Shown: positions 30,435 to 39,928 of the stretch, in pieces
How positions within the stretch are numbered: the first letter of the stretch is position 1
How the letters are laid out: each line of letters starts with the position of its first letter
Origin: Corynebacterium mycetoides
GTDB taxonomy: Bacteria > Actinomycetota > Actinomycetes > Mycobacteriales > Mycobacteriaceae
Reading direction: 5' to 3'
DNA length: 64,000 bases
Assembly (NCBI RefSeq): GCF_900103625.1
Contig: NZ_LT629700.1
Coordinates: 1,116,001-1,180,000 of the forward strand
Program-made: the position numbers and the translations under genes
The notes under the pieces: generated by a model
Told to the model about the DNA's origin: nothing
What the model saw: only the letters and a program-made list of their open reading frames with translations
Database searches by the model: none

Positions 30435-30779
30435 TTACGCGGTCGCGGTGACCTCGTCGAGCGTGCCTTCCTCGACAACGCCTGCTGCCTCAGCGGCCTC
30501 GAGGACCTCGGAAGCGACGCCCTGGCCGTCGGCCGGGACAATGTTGACGATGCGGCGGTTGCGCTTGATGCCGAACTGGACTGCGCCCGCGGAAAGCGCG
30601 AACAGAGTGTCGTCGCCGCCGCGGCCGACGTTCTCGCCCGGGTGGAACTTGGTGCCGCGCTGGCGGACGAGGATCTCGCCGGCCTTGACCTGCTGGCCAC
30701 CGAAGCGCTTCACACCGAGGCGCTTCGACTCAGAGTCACGACCGTTCGAGGAGCTGGATGCACCCTTCTTGTGTGCCAT
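30435..30779 (-). CDS. rpmA: 50S ribosomal protein L27, C-terminally extended
   Basis: A 114-residue L27. Residues 1-83 match the family throughout ([20 protein letters not shown] ... [14 protein letters not shown]), including the N-terminal tail near the peptidyl-transferase centre. The protein then continues for about 31 acidic, Ala/Val/Glu-rich residues not present in typical 85-90-residue L27 proteins. Codon use in the extension is normal and it ends just before the terminator. Cotranscribed with rplU (24-bp gap). Confidence 0.95.
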   Translation of the reverse strand: MAHKKGASSSSNGRDSESKRLGVKRFGGQQVKAGEILVRQRGTKFHPGENVGRGGDDTLFALSAGAVQFGIKRNRRIVNIVPADGQGVASEVLEAAEAAGVVEEGTLDEVTATA

Positions 30780-30803
30780 GTGTCTATCTCCTTTTAAGAA
30801 GTC

Positions 30804-31109
30804 TTACTTGATGCCGGTGATCTTGACGGTGGTCTGCGGCTGACGGTGGCCCTGACGAACCTTGTAGCCGGTCTTGTTCTTGTACTTGAGAATGTCGATT
30901 TTCTTGGCCTTGCCGTGGCTGACAATCTCAGCCTCGACGCTGACCTTAGACAGCGCATCCGGGCCGGTGGTGACATCTGCTCCGTCGACGAGAAGAACCG
31001 GGGTGAGTGCAACCTTGTCGCCTGCTTCACCCTCGAGCTTCTCGACCCGGACCAGGTCGCCCTCGGCAACCTTGTACTGCTTGCCGCCGGTCTTGACGAT
31101 CGCGTACAT
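30804..31109 (-). CDS. rplU: 50S ribosomal protein L21
   Basis: A 101-residue L21 beginning [20 protein letters not shown] and ending with the conserved [14 protein letters not shown] segment. Binds 23S rRNA with L20. The 195-bp upstream region to rne holds a hairpin GCCTG-TAAC-CAGGC (31194-31207) and GAACA/TGTTC arms nearby, a possible leader structure. RBS GGGGTAACCC is weak. Confidence 0.96.
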   Translation of the reverse strand: MYAIVKTGGKQYKVAEGDLVRVEKLEGEAGDKVALTPVLLVDGADVTTGPDALSKVSVEAEIVSHGKAKKIDILKYKNKTGYKVRQGHRQPQTTVKITGIK

Positions 31110-31304
31110 AGAGGGTTACCCCTTATCTATAACTCGCACGGGGCCCGGCATGCTTCGGGAACCGCTTGGAACAGTGAATTTAAGTGTTCTGGGGCCTGTA
31201 ACCAGGCTTGCCGTGCCTGCATGCTGAGGCTACGAGGCGCGCACGCCCCACAACACGGACTGCCAAAGCCTACTACGGCCCCGGGCACTTCTCCAAACCG
31301 CGGG

Positions 31305-34067
31305 CTACTGGGGCCGGCGCCTCACGGCTCGGCGCCGTCCGCGCCCGCCGACCTGCTTGTCCGGCTTCGCCTGCTTGTCGACGCCCCCACCACGCGCCCC
31401 AGTCTCCCGCGGGGCGTTCGTCGGTGTCGCCTCCGCCGCCGCGGAGGACCCAGTGGAAGAGGATGCGGAGGCCGTACTGCGCCGCACCGCACGCCTGCGC
31501 CCGCGCGTCCGGCCGGCCGCACTACCCTGCGACGGCCGCTCAGCCGTGCGCTCGGGCGCGGCTTCCTCAGTCTCGGCGGGCTCGTCCGTTCCCCAGAAGT
31601 CCTCCGGCTTGGGCCGGTAGTCCGAGCGGGAGTTTCCGCGCGTGCGCCGCTTGCGCCGCGGCGAGTTCTCGAACTCCTCAACGGCCTCGTCGAAGGTTTC
31701 GCTGGTCACTCGCTCCTCCGGCGCCGCTTTCTCTCCAGGTGCCGCTGCGCCTGTCGCTGCGTCGGCGCCGTCCTTGCCGCGTCCCCGGCTCCCGCCGCGG
31801 CGGCCGCGCCGGCGACCCTTGGGCTGCGGCGGGCGCGACTCCCCGCCCGCGCTGCCAGCGCCGGAAGCGTCGGACCCTCCGGACCCGTCGGAATCAGTGT
31901 CCCCGCCGATGACGGAGGCGGCCAGCTTGTCCAGGGCCTCTTCGTCGAGCGCGATGACGTGGTCCGCGGGGTCCTTATCCGCGTTGTCCTGCTCGGCCGC
32001 TGCGGGCTTGTCGGAATGCGTGTGCTTGCTCGGCCTCTCGCGCCCGCGAGCCGGCGCAACACCCTCGGCGGGGTCGGCGGTGTCGACGGGGTCGTCGGCG
32101 ACGATGATCCCGCGGCCGCCGCAGCACTCGCACGGCGTGGAGAAGGTCTCCAGCAACCCGGTGCCGAGACGCTTGCGTGTCATCTGCACTAGCCCCAGGG
32201 AGGTCACCTCGGAGACCTGGTGGCGGGTGCGGTCGCGGCCGAGCGCCTCCTTCAGGCGGCGCAGAACCAGCTCCTGGTTCTCGGGCAGGATCATGTCGAT
32301 GAAGTCGACGATGATCATGCCGCCGATGTCGCGCAGCCTCATCTGGCGCACGATTTCCTCGGCCGCCTCCAGGTTGTTGCGGGTTACCGTCTCCTCCAGC
32401 GAGCCGCCGGAGCCGGTGAACTTGCCGGTGTTGACGTCGATGACGGTCATCGCCTCGGTGCGGTCGATGACCAGCGTGCCGCCGGATGGCAGCCAGACGG
32501 TACGGGAGAGCGCCTTCTGGATCTGCTCGTCAACCCGGTAGGCCTCGAATGCGTCCTGGCCGTCGTGCGCGGCACGGTCATAGCGCACGAGGCGGTCCTC
32601 GAGGTCGGGGGCGACCGAGCTGACGTAGGCGTGGACGGTGTTCCAGGGGCGCTTTCCGTCGACAATCAGCTGCGAGAAGTCCTCGTTGAACAGGTCGCGC
32701 ACGACCTTGACCAGCAGGTTGGGCTCCTCGTAGAGCGTGACGGGCTTGGCGCCCTTCGAGGACTTTTCGCGCTCCGCCTGCTCCTGCAGGGCCTCCCACT
32801 GATTGTGCAGCCGGGTGACGTCGGCGGCGATCGCCTCCTCGGACACGCCCTCGGCGGCGGTACGGATGATCGCCCCGCCCTTTCCGGGCACCACCTTGGC
32901 CAGAATCTCCTTTAAGCGCTTGCGCTCGGGCGCGGGCAGCTTGCGCGAGATGCCGGCGCTGCGGCCGCCGGGCACGTAGACCAGGTAGCGCCCGGCCAGC
33001 GAAATCTGCGTGGTCAGGCGCGCCCCCTTGTGGCCGACCGGGTCTTTGGTCACCTGCACCATAACCTGGTCGCCGGATTTCAGGGCCTGCTCGATGCGGC
33101 GCGAACGCCCGCCGAGGCCCGCTGCCTTCCAATCGACTTCGCCCGCGTAGAGCACGCCGTTGCGGTTCTGGCCGATGTCGATGAACGCCGCCTCCATGCT
33201 CGGCAGCACGTTCTGCACGCGGCCGAGGTAAATATTGCCGATCATCGACGCATTCTGGTCCGAGGTGACGAAGTGCTCCGCCAGCACCCCGTCTTCGAGC
33301 ACGCCGACCTGCGTGATGGTCCCGTGGCCGCTGTGGCGGGCGCGCTCGCGCACCACCATGGTCCGCTCGACCGATTCGCGGCGGGCGAGGAACTCCGCCT
33401 GCGAGACGATCTTGGAGCGCTTGCGGTCCTCCTCCCGCTTCTCGGAGCGGCGGCGGCGCTGCGCCTCCAGGCGCGAGGAGCCGCGGATCGCCTTCGGCTC
33501 CTCAATCACCTCGACCTCGTCGGCTGGCTGAGCCTCATCGGCCGCGCCGCTGTCCACCGGCTCGCTGTCCTGCATCGCCTCGCGTGACGACGCCCGCCTG
33601 GCGCGACGCCTCTCCTCCCGCGAGGGCGCCTTGAACACGGGCACGTATGCGGGCACCTCGTCGCTCTCGGGGGCGGGGGTGATCTCGGGCTCGATGTTGG
33701 TCAGCAGCTCATCGCTGTCGGATTCAGGGGCGGGGAGCTCCCGCTCCACCTTCTCCTCGATCTGGTGGATCTCGTTTTCCACGTCCTTGCGCACGCGCTG
33801 GCGGATCTTTTCGTCCACCTCCGCCACGGCGTCCTCCGAGGTGGCGTCGTGGTTGGCCTGGGCGGGGTCGGAGAGAGCGTCGAGAAGCTTCTCCGCCTCG
33901 GCCCGCGTCAGCGAAGACTGGGCCACTTTGACCAGGCCCATTTCGGTCAGCGCGACGATGAGCTCTTTCGAGGGAACCCCGAGCGCCTTGGCGAGCTGGA
34001 ACACCCTCGTCTTGTCGGTGAGTTGGCTGCGGTCGAACGCCGCCGCAGGGTGCTTGTTTGTGGCCAC
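31305..34067 (-). CDS. rne: ribonuclease E/G
   Basis: A 920-residue actinobacterial RNase E. An N-terminal IF2_N-like domain (TDKTRVFQLAKALGVPSKELIVAL) is followed by charged disordered sequence. The S1/catalytic region has GNIYLGRVQNVLPSMEAAFIDIG near residue 300, RDIGGMIIVDFIDM in the DNase I-like domain and the Zn-link PCECCGGRG. About 250 Arg/Glu/Ala-rich residues complete the C-terminus. GTG 34067 is chosen because GGAG lies 7 nt upstream and the N-terminal domain starts there; an upstream ATG frame lacks an RBS. It processes rRNA and decays mRNA. Confidence 0.93.
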   Translation of the reverse strand: MATNKHPAAAFDRSQLTDKTRVFQLAKALGVPSKELIVALTEMGLVKVAQSSLTRAEAEKLLDALSDPAQANHDATSEDAVAEVDEKIRQRVRKDVENEIHQIEEKVERELPAPESDSDELLTNIEPEITPAPESDEVPAYVPVFKAPSREERRRARRASSREAMQDSEPVDSGAADEAQPADEVEVIEEPKAIRGSSRLEAQRRRRSEKREEDRKRSKIVSQAEFLARRESVERTMVVRERARHSGHGTITQVGVLEDGVLAEHFVTSDQNASMIGNIYLGRVQNVLPSMEAAFIDIGQNRNGVLYAGEVDWKAAGLGGRSRRIEQALKSGDQVMVQVTKDPVGHKGARLTTQISLAGRYLVYVPGGRSAGISRKLPAPERKRLKEILAKVVPGKGGAIIRTAAEGVSEEAIAADVTRLHNQWEALQEQAEREKSSKGAKPVTLYEEPNLLVKVVRDLFNEDFSQLIVDGKRPWNTVHAYVSSVAPDLEDRLVRYDRAAHDGQDAFEAYRVDEQIQKALSRTVWLPSGGTLVIDRTEAMTVIDVNTGKFTGSGGSLEETVTRNNLEAAEEIVRQMRLRDIGGMIIVDFIDMILPENQELVLRRLKEALGRDRTRHQVSEVTSLGLVQMTRKRLGTGLLETFSTPCECCGGRGIIVADDPVDTADPAEGVAPARGRERPSKHTHSDKPAAAEQDNADKDPADHVIALDEEALDKLAASVIGGDTDSDGSGGSDASGAGSAGGESRPPQPKGRRRGRRGGSRGRGKDGADAATGAAAPGEKAAPEERVTSETFDEAVEEFENSPRRKRRTRGNSRSDYRPKPEDFWGTDEPAETEEAAPERTAERPSQGSAAGRTRGRRRAVRRSTASASSSTGSSAAAEATPTNAPRETGARGGGVDKQAKPDKQVGGRGRRRAVRRRPQ

Positions 34068-34268
34068 GGAGAATCTCCATTCATAGGCCGAGCGGGGCGA
34101 CGCCACCGGGCGCTGGCGATTTCCTCGTCGCCGCCGCCGCACAGTGCCGCCTCCCGCATCGGGATGCGTGTTTTAAGCTTCACAGCGCTGTTGGGCCGCA
34201 GATATAAACTCGTCTTAACGCGGCATATACACGGCCCGCCCACGCTTCGCATCCATTGTGGCACACCA

Positions 34269-34284
34269 GGGGCGGCACCGCCCC
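34269..34284. terminator. GC-rich hairpin between phoD-like gene and rne
   Basis: GGGGCGG and CCGCCCC flank a 2-base turn, 12 bp after the stop of the PhoD gene (minus). No U-tract follows on minus, so termination there would be weak. The remaining spacer up to rne has no other recognisable feature apart from AT-richer sequence near 34175-34225 that may hold the rne promoter. Confidence 0.4.
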
Positions 34285-34296
34285 TTTCCGCCCGCC

Positions 34297-36009
34297 TTAG
34301 ACGTAGCCGGCGCCGGGGCGCCACACGCGCGACAGGGCGAGGCCCACCGCCGAATCGGGGTTCTCGTAGTCGCCCACGCGGTAGAACTCCATGCCCACCT
34401 CGGCCGGGCGGATCCTCGCCACCGCGTAGCCGTGGGCGTCGAAGTCGACGTGCTTGACGGCCGGGTTAAGCGAGCGGATGAGGTCTTCTGCCAGCAGGGA
34501 GACGGGGTTGTTCTCCGGGTAGTAGACGTGCGTGTAGGTGCTCACAGAGTCGCCCACGTTGGCGGCGCTGATCGAGGAGGTCACGATCTCGCAGCCGATC
34601 TCCTCGCCGTTGTGCACGATCGAGTTCGCCCACTCGGTGTGGATGTCGCCGGTGAGGAACAACACGTTGGCGTCGTCCGCGGCGAGCTCGTCGAACAGCC
34701 GGTTGCGCGCCCAGGCGTAGCCGTCCCACTGGTCCGGGTTCAGGGGGATGCCGGAGACCAGCGTGGAGAAATCCTCAATCAGCTGGTTGACCAGGCGGGC
34801 CTCGGAGCTCGTCGGGGCGAGCGAGCCCAGCGTCAGCGGGGCGATCATGACGGAGTTGCCCATCACGTTCCACGTGGTCGTGGAGTTGCGCACCACCGAG
34901 GCGAGCCAGTCGAACTGCTCGGAGCCCAGCATCTCGCGCCCGTCGCTACTGCCGGACAGGCGGGACGGCTCCGCGTCGCGGTAGGTGCGCAGGTCCATCA
35001 TCGTGAGGTTGACCAGGGACCCGAACTGCAGGCTGCGGTAGATGTGCCCGCCCTCCGACGGGCGCGTCGCGCGCACCGGTAGCCACTCGAAGTACGCCTG
35101 CTGGCCGGCGTTGCGGCGGTCCAGCCACGAGCCCTCGGTCCCGTCGGTGTGGTTTTCCGCCCCCTCGCGCCAGGAGTTGTTCGCCGTCTCGTGGTCGTCC
35201 CAGATGACGATCCACGGCGCGGCGGCGTGCGCGCGCTGCAGTTGCAGGTCCTGCTTGTAGCGGCCGTGGCGGACCCGGTAGTCGGTGAGCGTGATCGTCT
35301 CGTTCTGCGGCGAGTGCTGGCGCGAAACGCCGCTCTTCCCCGCGTACTCGCCGGTCGGATACTCGTAGATGTAGTCGCCCAGGAACACCACGGCGTCGAA
35401 CTCGCCTCGCTCCGCGCGCTCAGCCATGTCGCGGTAGGCCGCGAAGTACCCGGCCTCCCAGTTGGCGCAGGAAGCCAGGGCGAAGGTGACCTCATCCACC
35501 GCGGCGTCGTAGGCGGGCGCCGTCTGCGTACGGCCCACCGGGGAGAACACCCCGTTGTAGCTGAACCGGTAGAAGTACACCGTGCCCGGCTGCAGGCCGT
35601 TCGGGTCCACGTGGACGGTGTGGTCCGAGGCCGCCTGGGCGGTCACCGTGCCGGAGCGGACCACGGTGGTGAACTCGGGCGAGGTTGTCACCTCCCAGCC
35701 CACGGGGGCGTCAGCGCCGATACCCGACCCGGGGGTGGCCTCGGGGCTCACCGTCACGCGGGTCCACAGAATCACCGACGTGGGGGTCGGGTCGCCGGAG
35801 GCGACGCCGTGCATGAAGTGGGAGTACTGCGATTCCGGGGCGCCGGGCAGAACGCGGCCGCCGGTCAGCGAGGACCCCGACGACGTTGAGGACAGCTGGG
35901 ACGACAGCTGCGCGGAGGCGCGGGGGGCGATAGCGGCGGTGGCGGCGGCGACGCCGGTGCCGACGATGAAGGAACGGCGAGGCAGCGCGTGGTCAGGCGT
36001 GTCAGACAC
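34297..36009 (-). CDS. phoD: PhoD-type alkaline phosphatase, Tat-exported
   Basis: A 570-residue phosphodiesterase/phosphatase of the PhoD family. A Tat signal peptide (ALPRRSFIVGTGVAAATAA, cleaved near ASA) exports the folded, metal-loaded enzyme. Family motifs include HGVASGDPTPTSVILWTR, FLGDYIYEY, WDDHETANN and FLTGDIHTEW, which supply the Fe/Ca ligands. It scavenges phosphate from organic phosphates outside the cell. It lies between ndk and rne, which adjoin each other in mycobacteria. Confidence 0.92.
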   Translation of the reverse strand: MSDTPDHALPRRSFIVGTGVAAATAAIAPRASAQLSSQLSSTSSGSSLTGGRVLPGAPESQYSHFMHGVASGDPTPTSVILWTRVTVSPEATPGSGIGADAPVGWEVTTSPEFTTVVRSGTVTAQAASDHTVHVDPNGLQPGTVYFYRFSYNGVFSPVGRTQTAPAYDAAVDEVTFALASCANWEAGYFAAYRDMAERAERGEFDAVVFLGDYIYEYPTGEYAGKSGVSRQHSPQNETITLTDYRVRHGRYKQDLQLQRAHAAAPWIVIWDDHETANNSWREGAENHTDGTEGSWLDRRNAGQQAYFEWLPVRATRPSEGGHIYRSLQFGSLVNLTMMDLRTYRDAEPSRLSGSSDGREMLGSEQFDWLASVVRNSTTTWNVMGNSVMIAPLTLGSLAPTSSEARLVNQLIEDFSTLVSGIPLNPDQWDGYAWARNRLFDELAADDANVLFLTGDIHTEWANSIVHNGEEIGCEIVTSSISAANVGDSVSTYTHVYYPENNPVSLLAEDLIRSLNPAVKHVDFDAHGYAVARIRPAEVGMEFYRVGDYENPDSAVGLALSRVWRPGAGYV

Positions 36010-36106
36010 ACGGTCATGGTCAACCGCGAGCCCCCCGTCCGCAACGCGGGAAGCCCCAGTTTCCCAACTTTTCCGGCGCGATTCACCGCAGGTTCACTCA
36101 ACGCAA

Positions 36107-36133
36107 ACGCCACCTGCGCGTTGCAGGTGGCGT
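36107..36133 (-). terminator. terminator after ndk
   Basis: Eleven-base arms ACGCCACCTGC and GCAGGTGGCGT flank a GCGTT loop. On minus the stem begins 20 bp after the ndk stop and is followed by TTGCGTT. Confidence 0.75.
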
Positions 36134-36153
36134 CGACAAGCGGGGCGAGCTTT

Positions 36154-36564
36154 CTACTTGTTGGGGAACCAGATGGCGATCTCGCGCTCCGCGGACTCGG
36201 GCGAGTCGGATCCGTGCACGACGTTTTCGCCGACGGTGAGGGCGAAGTCGCCGCGGATCGTGCCCGGGGTCGCCTTCTCCACCGGGTGGGTGCCGCCCGC
36301 CAGCTGGCGCCATGCGGCGATGGCGGACTCGCCCTCCACGATTCCTGCCACCAGCGGCGCGGAGGTGATGAAGTCCACCAACTCACCAAAGAACGGCTTG
36401 TCGGAGTGCTCCGCGTAGTGCTTCTCAGCGGTCTCGCGATCGGCGGTGCGCAGGTCGAGCTCGACGAGCTTGAGGCCCTTGCGCTCGATGCGGGCGATAA
36501 TCTCTCCGACGTGGCCGTTGGCGACGCCGTCCGGCTTGATCAGGATCAAAGTGCGTTCAGTCAT
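36154..36564 (-). CDS. ndk: nucleoside diphosphate kinase
   Basis: A 136-residue Ndk that equalises nucleoside di- and triphosphates. The phospho-histidine is H117 in [12 protein letters not shown]. It begins [17 protein letters not shown] at ATG 36564; the two-codon longer ATG option is unlikely. In mycobacteria and other corynebacteria ndk closely follows folC and a DUF4233 gene; here a 9-kb lipid block separates them. Confidence 0.96.
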   Translation of the reverse strand: MTERTLILIKPDGVANGHVGEIIARIERKGLKLVELDLRTADRETAEKHYAEHSDKPFFGELVDFITSAPLVAGIVEGESAIAAWRQLAGGTHPVEKATPGTIRGDFALTVGENVVHGSDSPESAEREIAIWFPNK

Positions 36565-36588
36565 AGTCGCCAACACTACTAAACGCGG

Positions 36589-36894
36589 TTACAACTCGCG
36601 CACGATGCGGGCCGCGTCCTCCGCGGAGGCGTAGCGATGCCACATCTGCACCTGCCGGATCGCCAGCCCGGAGTTACCCTCCGACTTCATCCTGCGGATC
36701 GTCTCTTCCTGCTCGGCGTCGAGCTCGACGGGGCCCTGAACGCGGTTGCGGTACGTCTCGCGGAAACCCAGGACCAGGAACACCGCGGCCGCCGCGATCG
36801 ACGCTAGGGCCGCCGGCCGGGGAAGATCCAGCCAGTTCGCGCCCACGGCGACGAGCGAGAACGCGGCGGCGAGAATAAACCAAAGGGTGCGCAT
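36589..36894 (-). CDS. small membrane protein, hypothetical
   Basis: A 101-residue protein. Two hydrophobic segments (about residues 3-20 and 30-46) are followed by a soluble tail ending VQMWHRYASAEDAARIVREL. Lies 24 bp upstream of ndk on the same strand, so probably cotranscribed. No family with known function is recognised. Confidence 0.75.
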   Translation of the reverse strand: MRTLWFILAAAFSLVAVGANWLDLPRPAALASIAAAAVFLVLGFRETYRNRVQGPVELDAEQEETIRRMKSEGNSGLAIRQVQMWHRYASAEDAARIVREL

Positions 36895-36999
36895 AACGCC
36901 TGAGCATAACCACCTGCGGCGCCGCCACCCGGGTAGTTTTGCACAAATAGATAAAAATCGCCCCGGGCGGTATAGCGTGTGCTACACATTGATAAGCAT

Positions 37000-37015
37000 T
37001 GCGACCCACATCACA
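37000..37015. promoter_or_regulatory. GlxR (CRP-type) binding site candidate
   Basis: TGCGACCCACATCACA matches the GlxR consensus TGTGA-N6-TCACA with one difference. It lies 15 bp upstream of the first ligase start, just before its GGGAGG RBS, a position that would suit repression. Confidence 0.55.
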
Positions 37016-37030
37016 CACCGGGAGGTTTCG

Positions 37031-38548
37031 TTGATCTACCACAGCCCCTACCCCAGCGTCGAGGTACCGGAGACGAACGTGTTCGACCTGATCTTCGGCG
37101 GCCTGAGCGAGAAGGACGCGGCGCTGCCCGCCATCACCGAGCTGACGACCGGAACCACGGCGACCTACGCCGAGCTGAGGGACTACTCCGAATCGATCGC
37201 CGGGGAGCTCACCTCCCGCGGGATCGGACCCGGCGACGTGGTCACGCTCCAGGTGCCCAACTCCATCAACTTCGCGGCCAGCCTGCTCGGCGTCATGCGC
37301 GCCGGGGCCACCGTCAACCCCGTCGGCATGCTGATGAACCAGGCCGACGTGGCGCACATCGTCTCCGCCTCGCACTCCAAGCTGTTCATCGGCCCGACCG
37401 ACCTGGAGCAGATCCCCCAGATCTTCTCCATGGAGCTGCAATCAATCGCGCAGCGCCACCATCCCGCGCCTGACGTGCACATCGACCCTGCATCCGTGGC
37501 CGCCGTCCCGTTTTCTTCCGGCACGACCGGCCTGCCGAAGGGCGTGCAGCTGACGCACCGCAATCTGGTGGCCAACATCCTGCAGGTCGACGCGATGATC
37601 GACCTCTGCGGCATCCGGCGGGAGGCGAACACCTTAAGCGTGCTGCCGTTCTCCCACATCTACGGGCTCACCGTCTTGCTGCTCAGCCCGCTGTACCGCC
37701 GCCACCACATCTTCACCATGCCCAAGTTCGACCTCGGACTCTTCCTCAGCGCCCACGGCACGCACAACATCGAGTTCACCTTCATCGCCCCGCCAATGGC
37801 CATCGCGATGGCGAAAGGCCCGGAAATCGACGCGTCCTGGTTCGCCGACTCCAAGCTGATGGTCAGCAGCGCCGCGCCTATCGACGCCCCCATCATGCGC
37901 GCGGTTGAGGAGCGACTGGGCACGAAGGTGGTCCAGGGCTGGGGCATGACCGAGGCCGCCCCCCTCGTCGCTCTCAACCTGCACGGCGACGCCGACCACT
38001 CGAGCGTGGGCAAGCCCGCGCCCAACACCGAAATCCGCCTCGTGGACATTGACACGCTCGAGGACGTCGAGGAGGGCCAGCAGGGCGAGGTACTCGTGCG
38101 CGGACCCCAGGTCATGCTCGGCTATCTCGACAACGAGGAGGCCACGAACAACACCCTCGTGCAGGGCGGGTGGCTGCGCACCGGCGACATCGCGCGCATA
38201 GGCGACGACGGTGGCCTGAGGATCATCGACCGCGCCAAGGAAGTGATCAAGTACAAGGGCTACCAGGTCGCCCCAGCCGAACTGGAGGCGCTGCTGCTGA
38301 CCCACCCGGACGTTAACGACGTCGGCGTGGTGGGAGCGGAGCGAGACGGCCTGGAGATCCCGCGCGCGTTCGTCGTCAAGCGGGAGGGGGCGGATGTGAG
38401 CGCCGGGCAGCTCATGGAGTGGGTCGCGGAGCGCGTCACCCCGTACAAGAAGGTGCGCGCGGTGGAGTTCGTCGACGCGATCCCGAAGAACCCGACCGGC
38501 AAGATCCTACGCCGCGAACTCCGCCAGGTTCCGTGGCCCGCGGCGTGA
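37031..38548 (+). CDS. acyl-CoA synthetase, 4CL-like AMP-binding ligase (copy 1)
   Basis: A 505-residue ANL-superfamily ligase that adenylates a carboxylic acid and transfers it to CoA. Motifs: PFSSGTTGLPKG (ATP loop), GWGMTEAAP, GWLRTGDIARI (aspartate hinge region) and the catalytic lysine in PKNPTGKIL. A TTG start at 37031 is chosen for its GGGAGG RBS 5 nt upstream and alignment with the N-terminus of copy 2. It opens a duplicated ligase-dehydrogenase pair. A GlxR-type site precedes it. Substrate class (fatty, aromatic or phenylpropanoid acids) cannot be decided. Confidence 0.88.
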   Translation: MIYHSPYPSVEVPETNVFDLIFGGLSEKDAALPAITELTTGTTATYAELRDYSESIAGELTSRGIGPGDVVTLQVPNSINFAASLLGVMRAGATVNPVGMLMNQADVAHIVSASHSKLFIGPTDLEQIPQIFSMELQSIAQRHHPAPDVHIDPASVAAVPFSSGTTGLPKGVQLTHRNLVANILQVDAMIDLCGIRREANTLSVLPFSHIYGLTVLLLSPLYRRHHIFTMPKFDLGLFLSAHGTHNIEFTFIAPPMAIAMAKGPEIDASWFADSKLMVSSAAPIDAPIMRAVEERLGTKVVQGWGMTEAAPLVALNLHGDADHSSVGKPAPNTEIRLVDIDTLEDVEEGQQGEVLVRGPQVMLGYLDNEEATNNTLVQGGWLRTGDIARIGDDGGLRIIDRAKEVIKYKGYQVAPAELEALLLTHPDVNDVGVVGAERDGLEIPRAFVVKREGADVSAGQLMEWVAERVTPYKKVRAVEFVDAIPKNPTGKILRRELRQVPWPAA

Positions 38549-38591
38549 GATGCGACACGGAAACCCACGCTACAAATCGGTTGCGCCACTA

Positions 38592-38607
38592 TGCGATGTG
38601 GGTCACA
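38592..38607. promoter_or_regulatory. GlxR (CRP-type) binding site candidate
   Basis: TGCGATGTGGGTCACA fits TGTGA-N6-TCACA with one difference. It shares the core GATGTGGGTC, inverted, with the site at 37000. It overlaps a candidate promoter (TTGCGC 38581-38586, CACAAT 38604-38609) 44 bp upstream of the first acyl-CoA dehydrogenase start. Confidence 0.55.
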
Positions 38608-38651
38608 ATACTGAGAAAGCACGACTCATCTAACAGCTTTGGAGGGCAATC

Positions 38652-39857
38652 ATGGCCGACACACCCCAGTTCACCGAGTTCCAGGGCATCCCGCTCGACC
38701 CCCGCACCGACTACTACCGCATCTTCGATGACGTCGACGGCGCGGACCTCGAATGGTGGAAGAAGGCGCGCGACTTCTGCGAGTTCGCCCGCCCCAGCAT
38801 CAACGAGGCGTGGGAGAAGGCCGAGTACAACATCCCCGGCGCTGAGGAGGCCGCGCGCCGCGGCCTGATCCGCGACGGCATCGACATCGAGGGCGAGCCG
38901 GAGATGAGCATCCGCGCAAAGCGCCTCATCGGTTTCGAGATCTCCCGCCTCGACGCCTCCACCGCCACCGCGCTCGGCGTCCAGGCCGGCCTGGCCATGC
39001 AGTCGATCAACCTGCTGGGCTCCGAGGAGCAGAAGAAGAAATACCTCAAGCCGATGTCCCTGATGGAGATCCGCGGCGCGTTCGCGCTCACCGAGCCCGA
39101 CCACGGCTCCGACTCCATCGCGCTGGAGACCTCCGCCGTACGTGACGGCGACGAGTGGGTCATCAACGGCGAGAAGAAGTGGATCGGCCACGGCTCCGTC
39201 GGACACATCACCGTCGTCTACGCCCGCATGGAGGACGGCAACGTGGGCGCCTTCATCGTCGACCAGGACCAGGAGGGCTACGACGCCGAGACCATCACCG
39301 GCAAGGCCGCCCTGCGTGGCATCCCGCAGGCGCACATCAAGCTCAACAACGTCCGCGTCTCCGACGACCGCCGCCTGCCCGGCTGCCGCTCCTTCCGCGA
39401 CACCGCCCAGGTGCTCATGGCCACCCGCATCGGCGTGGCGTGGAGCGCCTTTGGCCTGGCCGTGGACTGCTACGAGAAGGCACTGAAGTACGCCTCCGAG
39501 CGCGTCCAGTTCGGCCGCCCCCTGATCAAGAACCAGATCATCCAGCAGCGCCTGTCCGACATGCTCATGGATGTCACCTCGCTCGCCCTGTACTGCAAGC
39601 GCCTGCTCGAGCTCGAGGAGGCCGGCACGCTGACCGAGCAGCAGGCCGCCCTGGCCAAGGTCCACGGCACCCGCGCCGCGCGCCGCGTGGCGGCGAACGC
39701 CCGCGACATGTTCGGCGGCGTCGGCATCCTGCTCGAGAACGACGTTATGCGCCACATGGCAGACGTGGAAACCCTGCACACCTACGAGGGCACCGACACC
39801 ATGCAGTCGCTCATCGTGGGCAAGTCCATCACGGGAGTCGGCGCGTTTACCAGCTAG
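38652..39857 (+). CDS. acyl-CoA dehydrogenase, glutaryl-CoA-dehydrogenase-like (copy 1)
   Basis: A 401-residue FAD enzyme forming a trans-2-enoyl-CoA and passing electrons to ETF. FAD/substrate segments FALTEPDHGSDSIAL and GEKKWIGHGSVGHI are clear. The catalytic glutamate is E379 in HTYEGTDTMQSL, the position used by glutaryl-CoA-type members. RBS TTTGGAGGGC precedes ATG 38652. It has a 103-bp upstream gap with its own GlxR-type site. About 80% of residues match copy 2 by eye, with long identical DNA stretches (for example around 39509-39570 and 42314-42375). Confidence 0.92.
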   Translation: MADTPQFTEFQGIPLDPRTDYYRIFDDVDGADLEWWKKARDFCEFARPSINEAWEKAEYNIPGAEEAARRGLIRDGIDIEGEPEMSIRAKRLIGFEISRLDASTATALGVQAGLAMQSINLLGSEEQKKKYLKPMSLMEIRGAFALTEPDHGSDSIALETSAVRDGDEWVINGEKKWIGHGSVGHITVVYARMEDGNVGAFIVDQDQEGYDAETITGKAALRGIPQAHIKLNNVRVSDDRRLPGCRSFRDTAQVLMATRIGVAWSAFGLAVDCYEKALKYASERVQFGRPLIKNQIIQQRLSDMLMDVTSLALYCKRLLELEEAGTLTEQQAALAKVHGTRAARRVAANARDMFGGVGILLENDVMRHMADVETLHTYEGTDTMQSLIVGKSITGVGAFTS

Positions 39858-39928
39858 GCCCCGCTGGGCCCGTAAAAGCCTGAATAAGCTCCGCCCCCGA
39901 AAATCAACTAGGTAGAAGAACCCACCTC

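Noticed and set aside
31110..31304. Known L21 leader RNA upstream of rplU
   Set aside because: A small GCCTG-TAAC-CAGGC hairpin and weak GAACA/TGTTC arms are present, but nothing matches a known ribosomal-protein leader that I can recognise.
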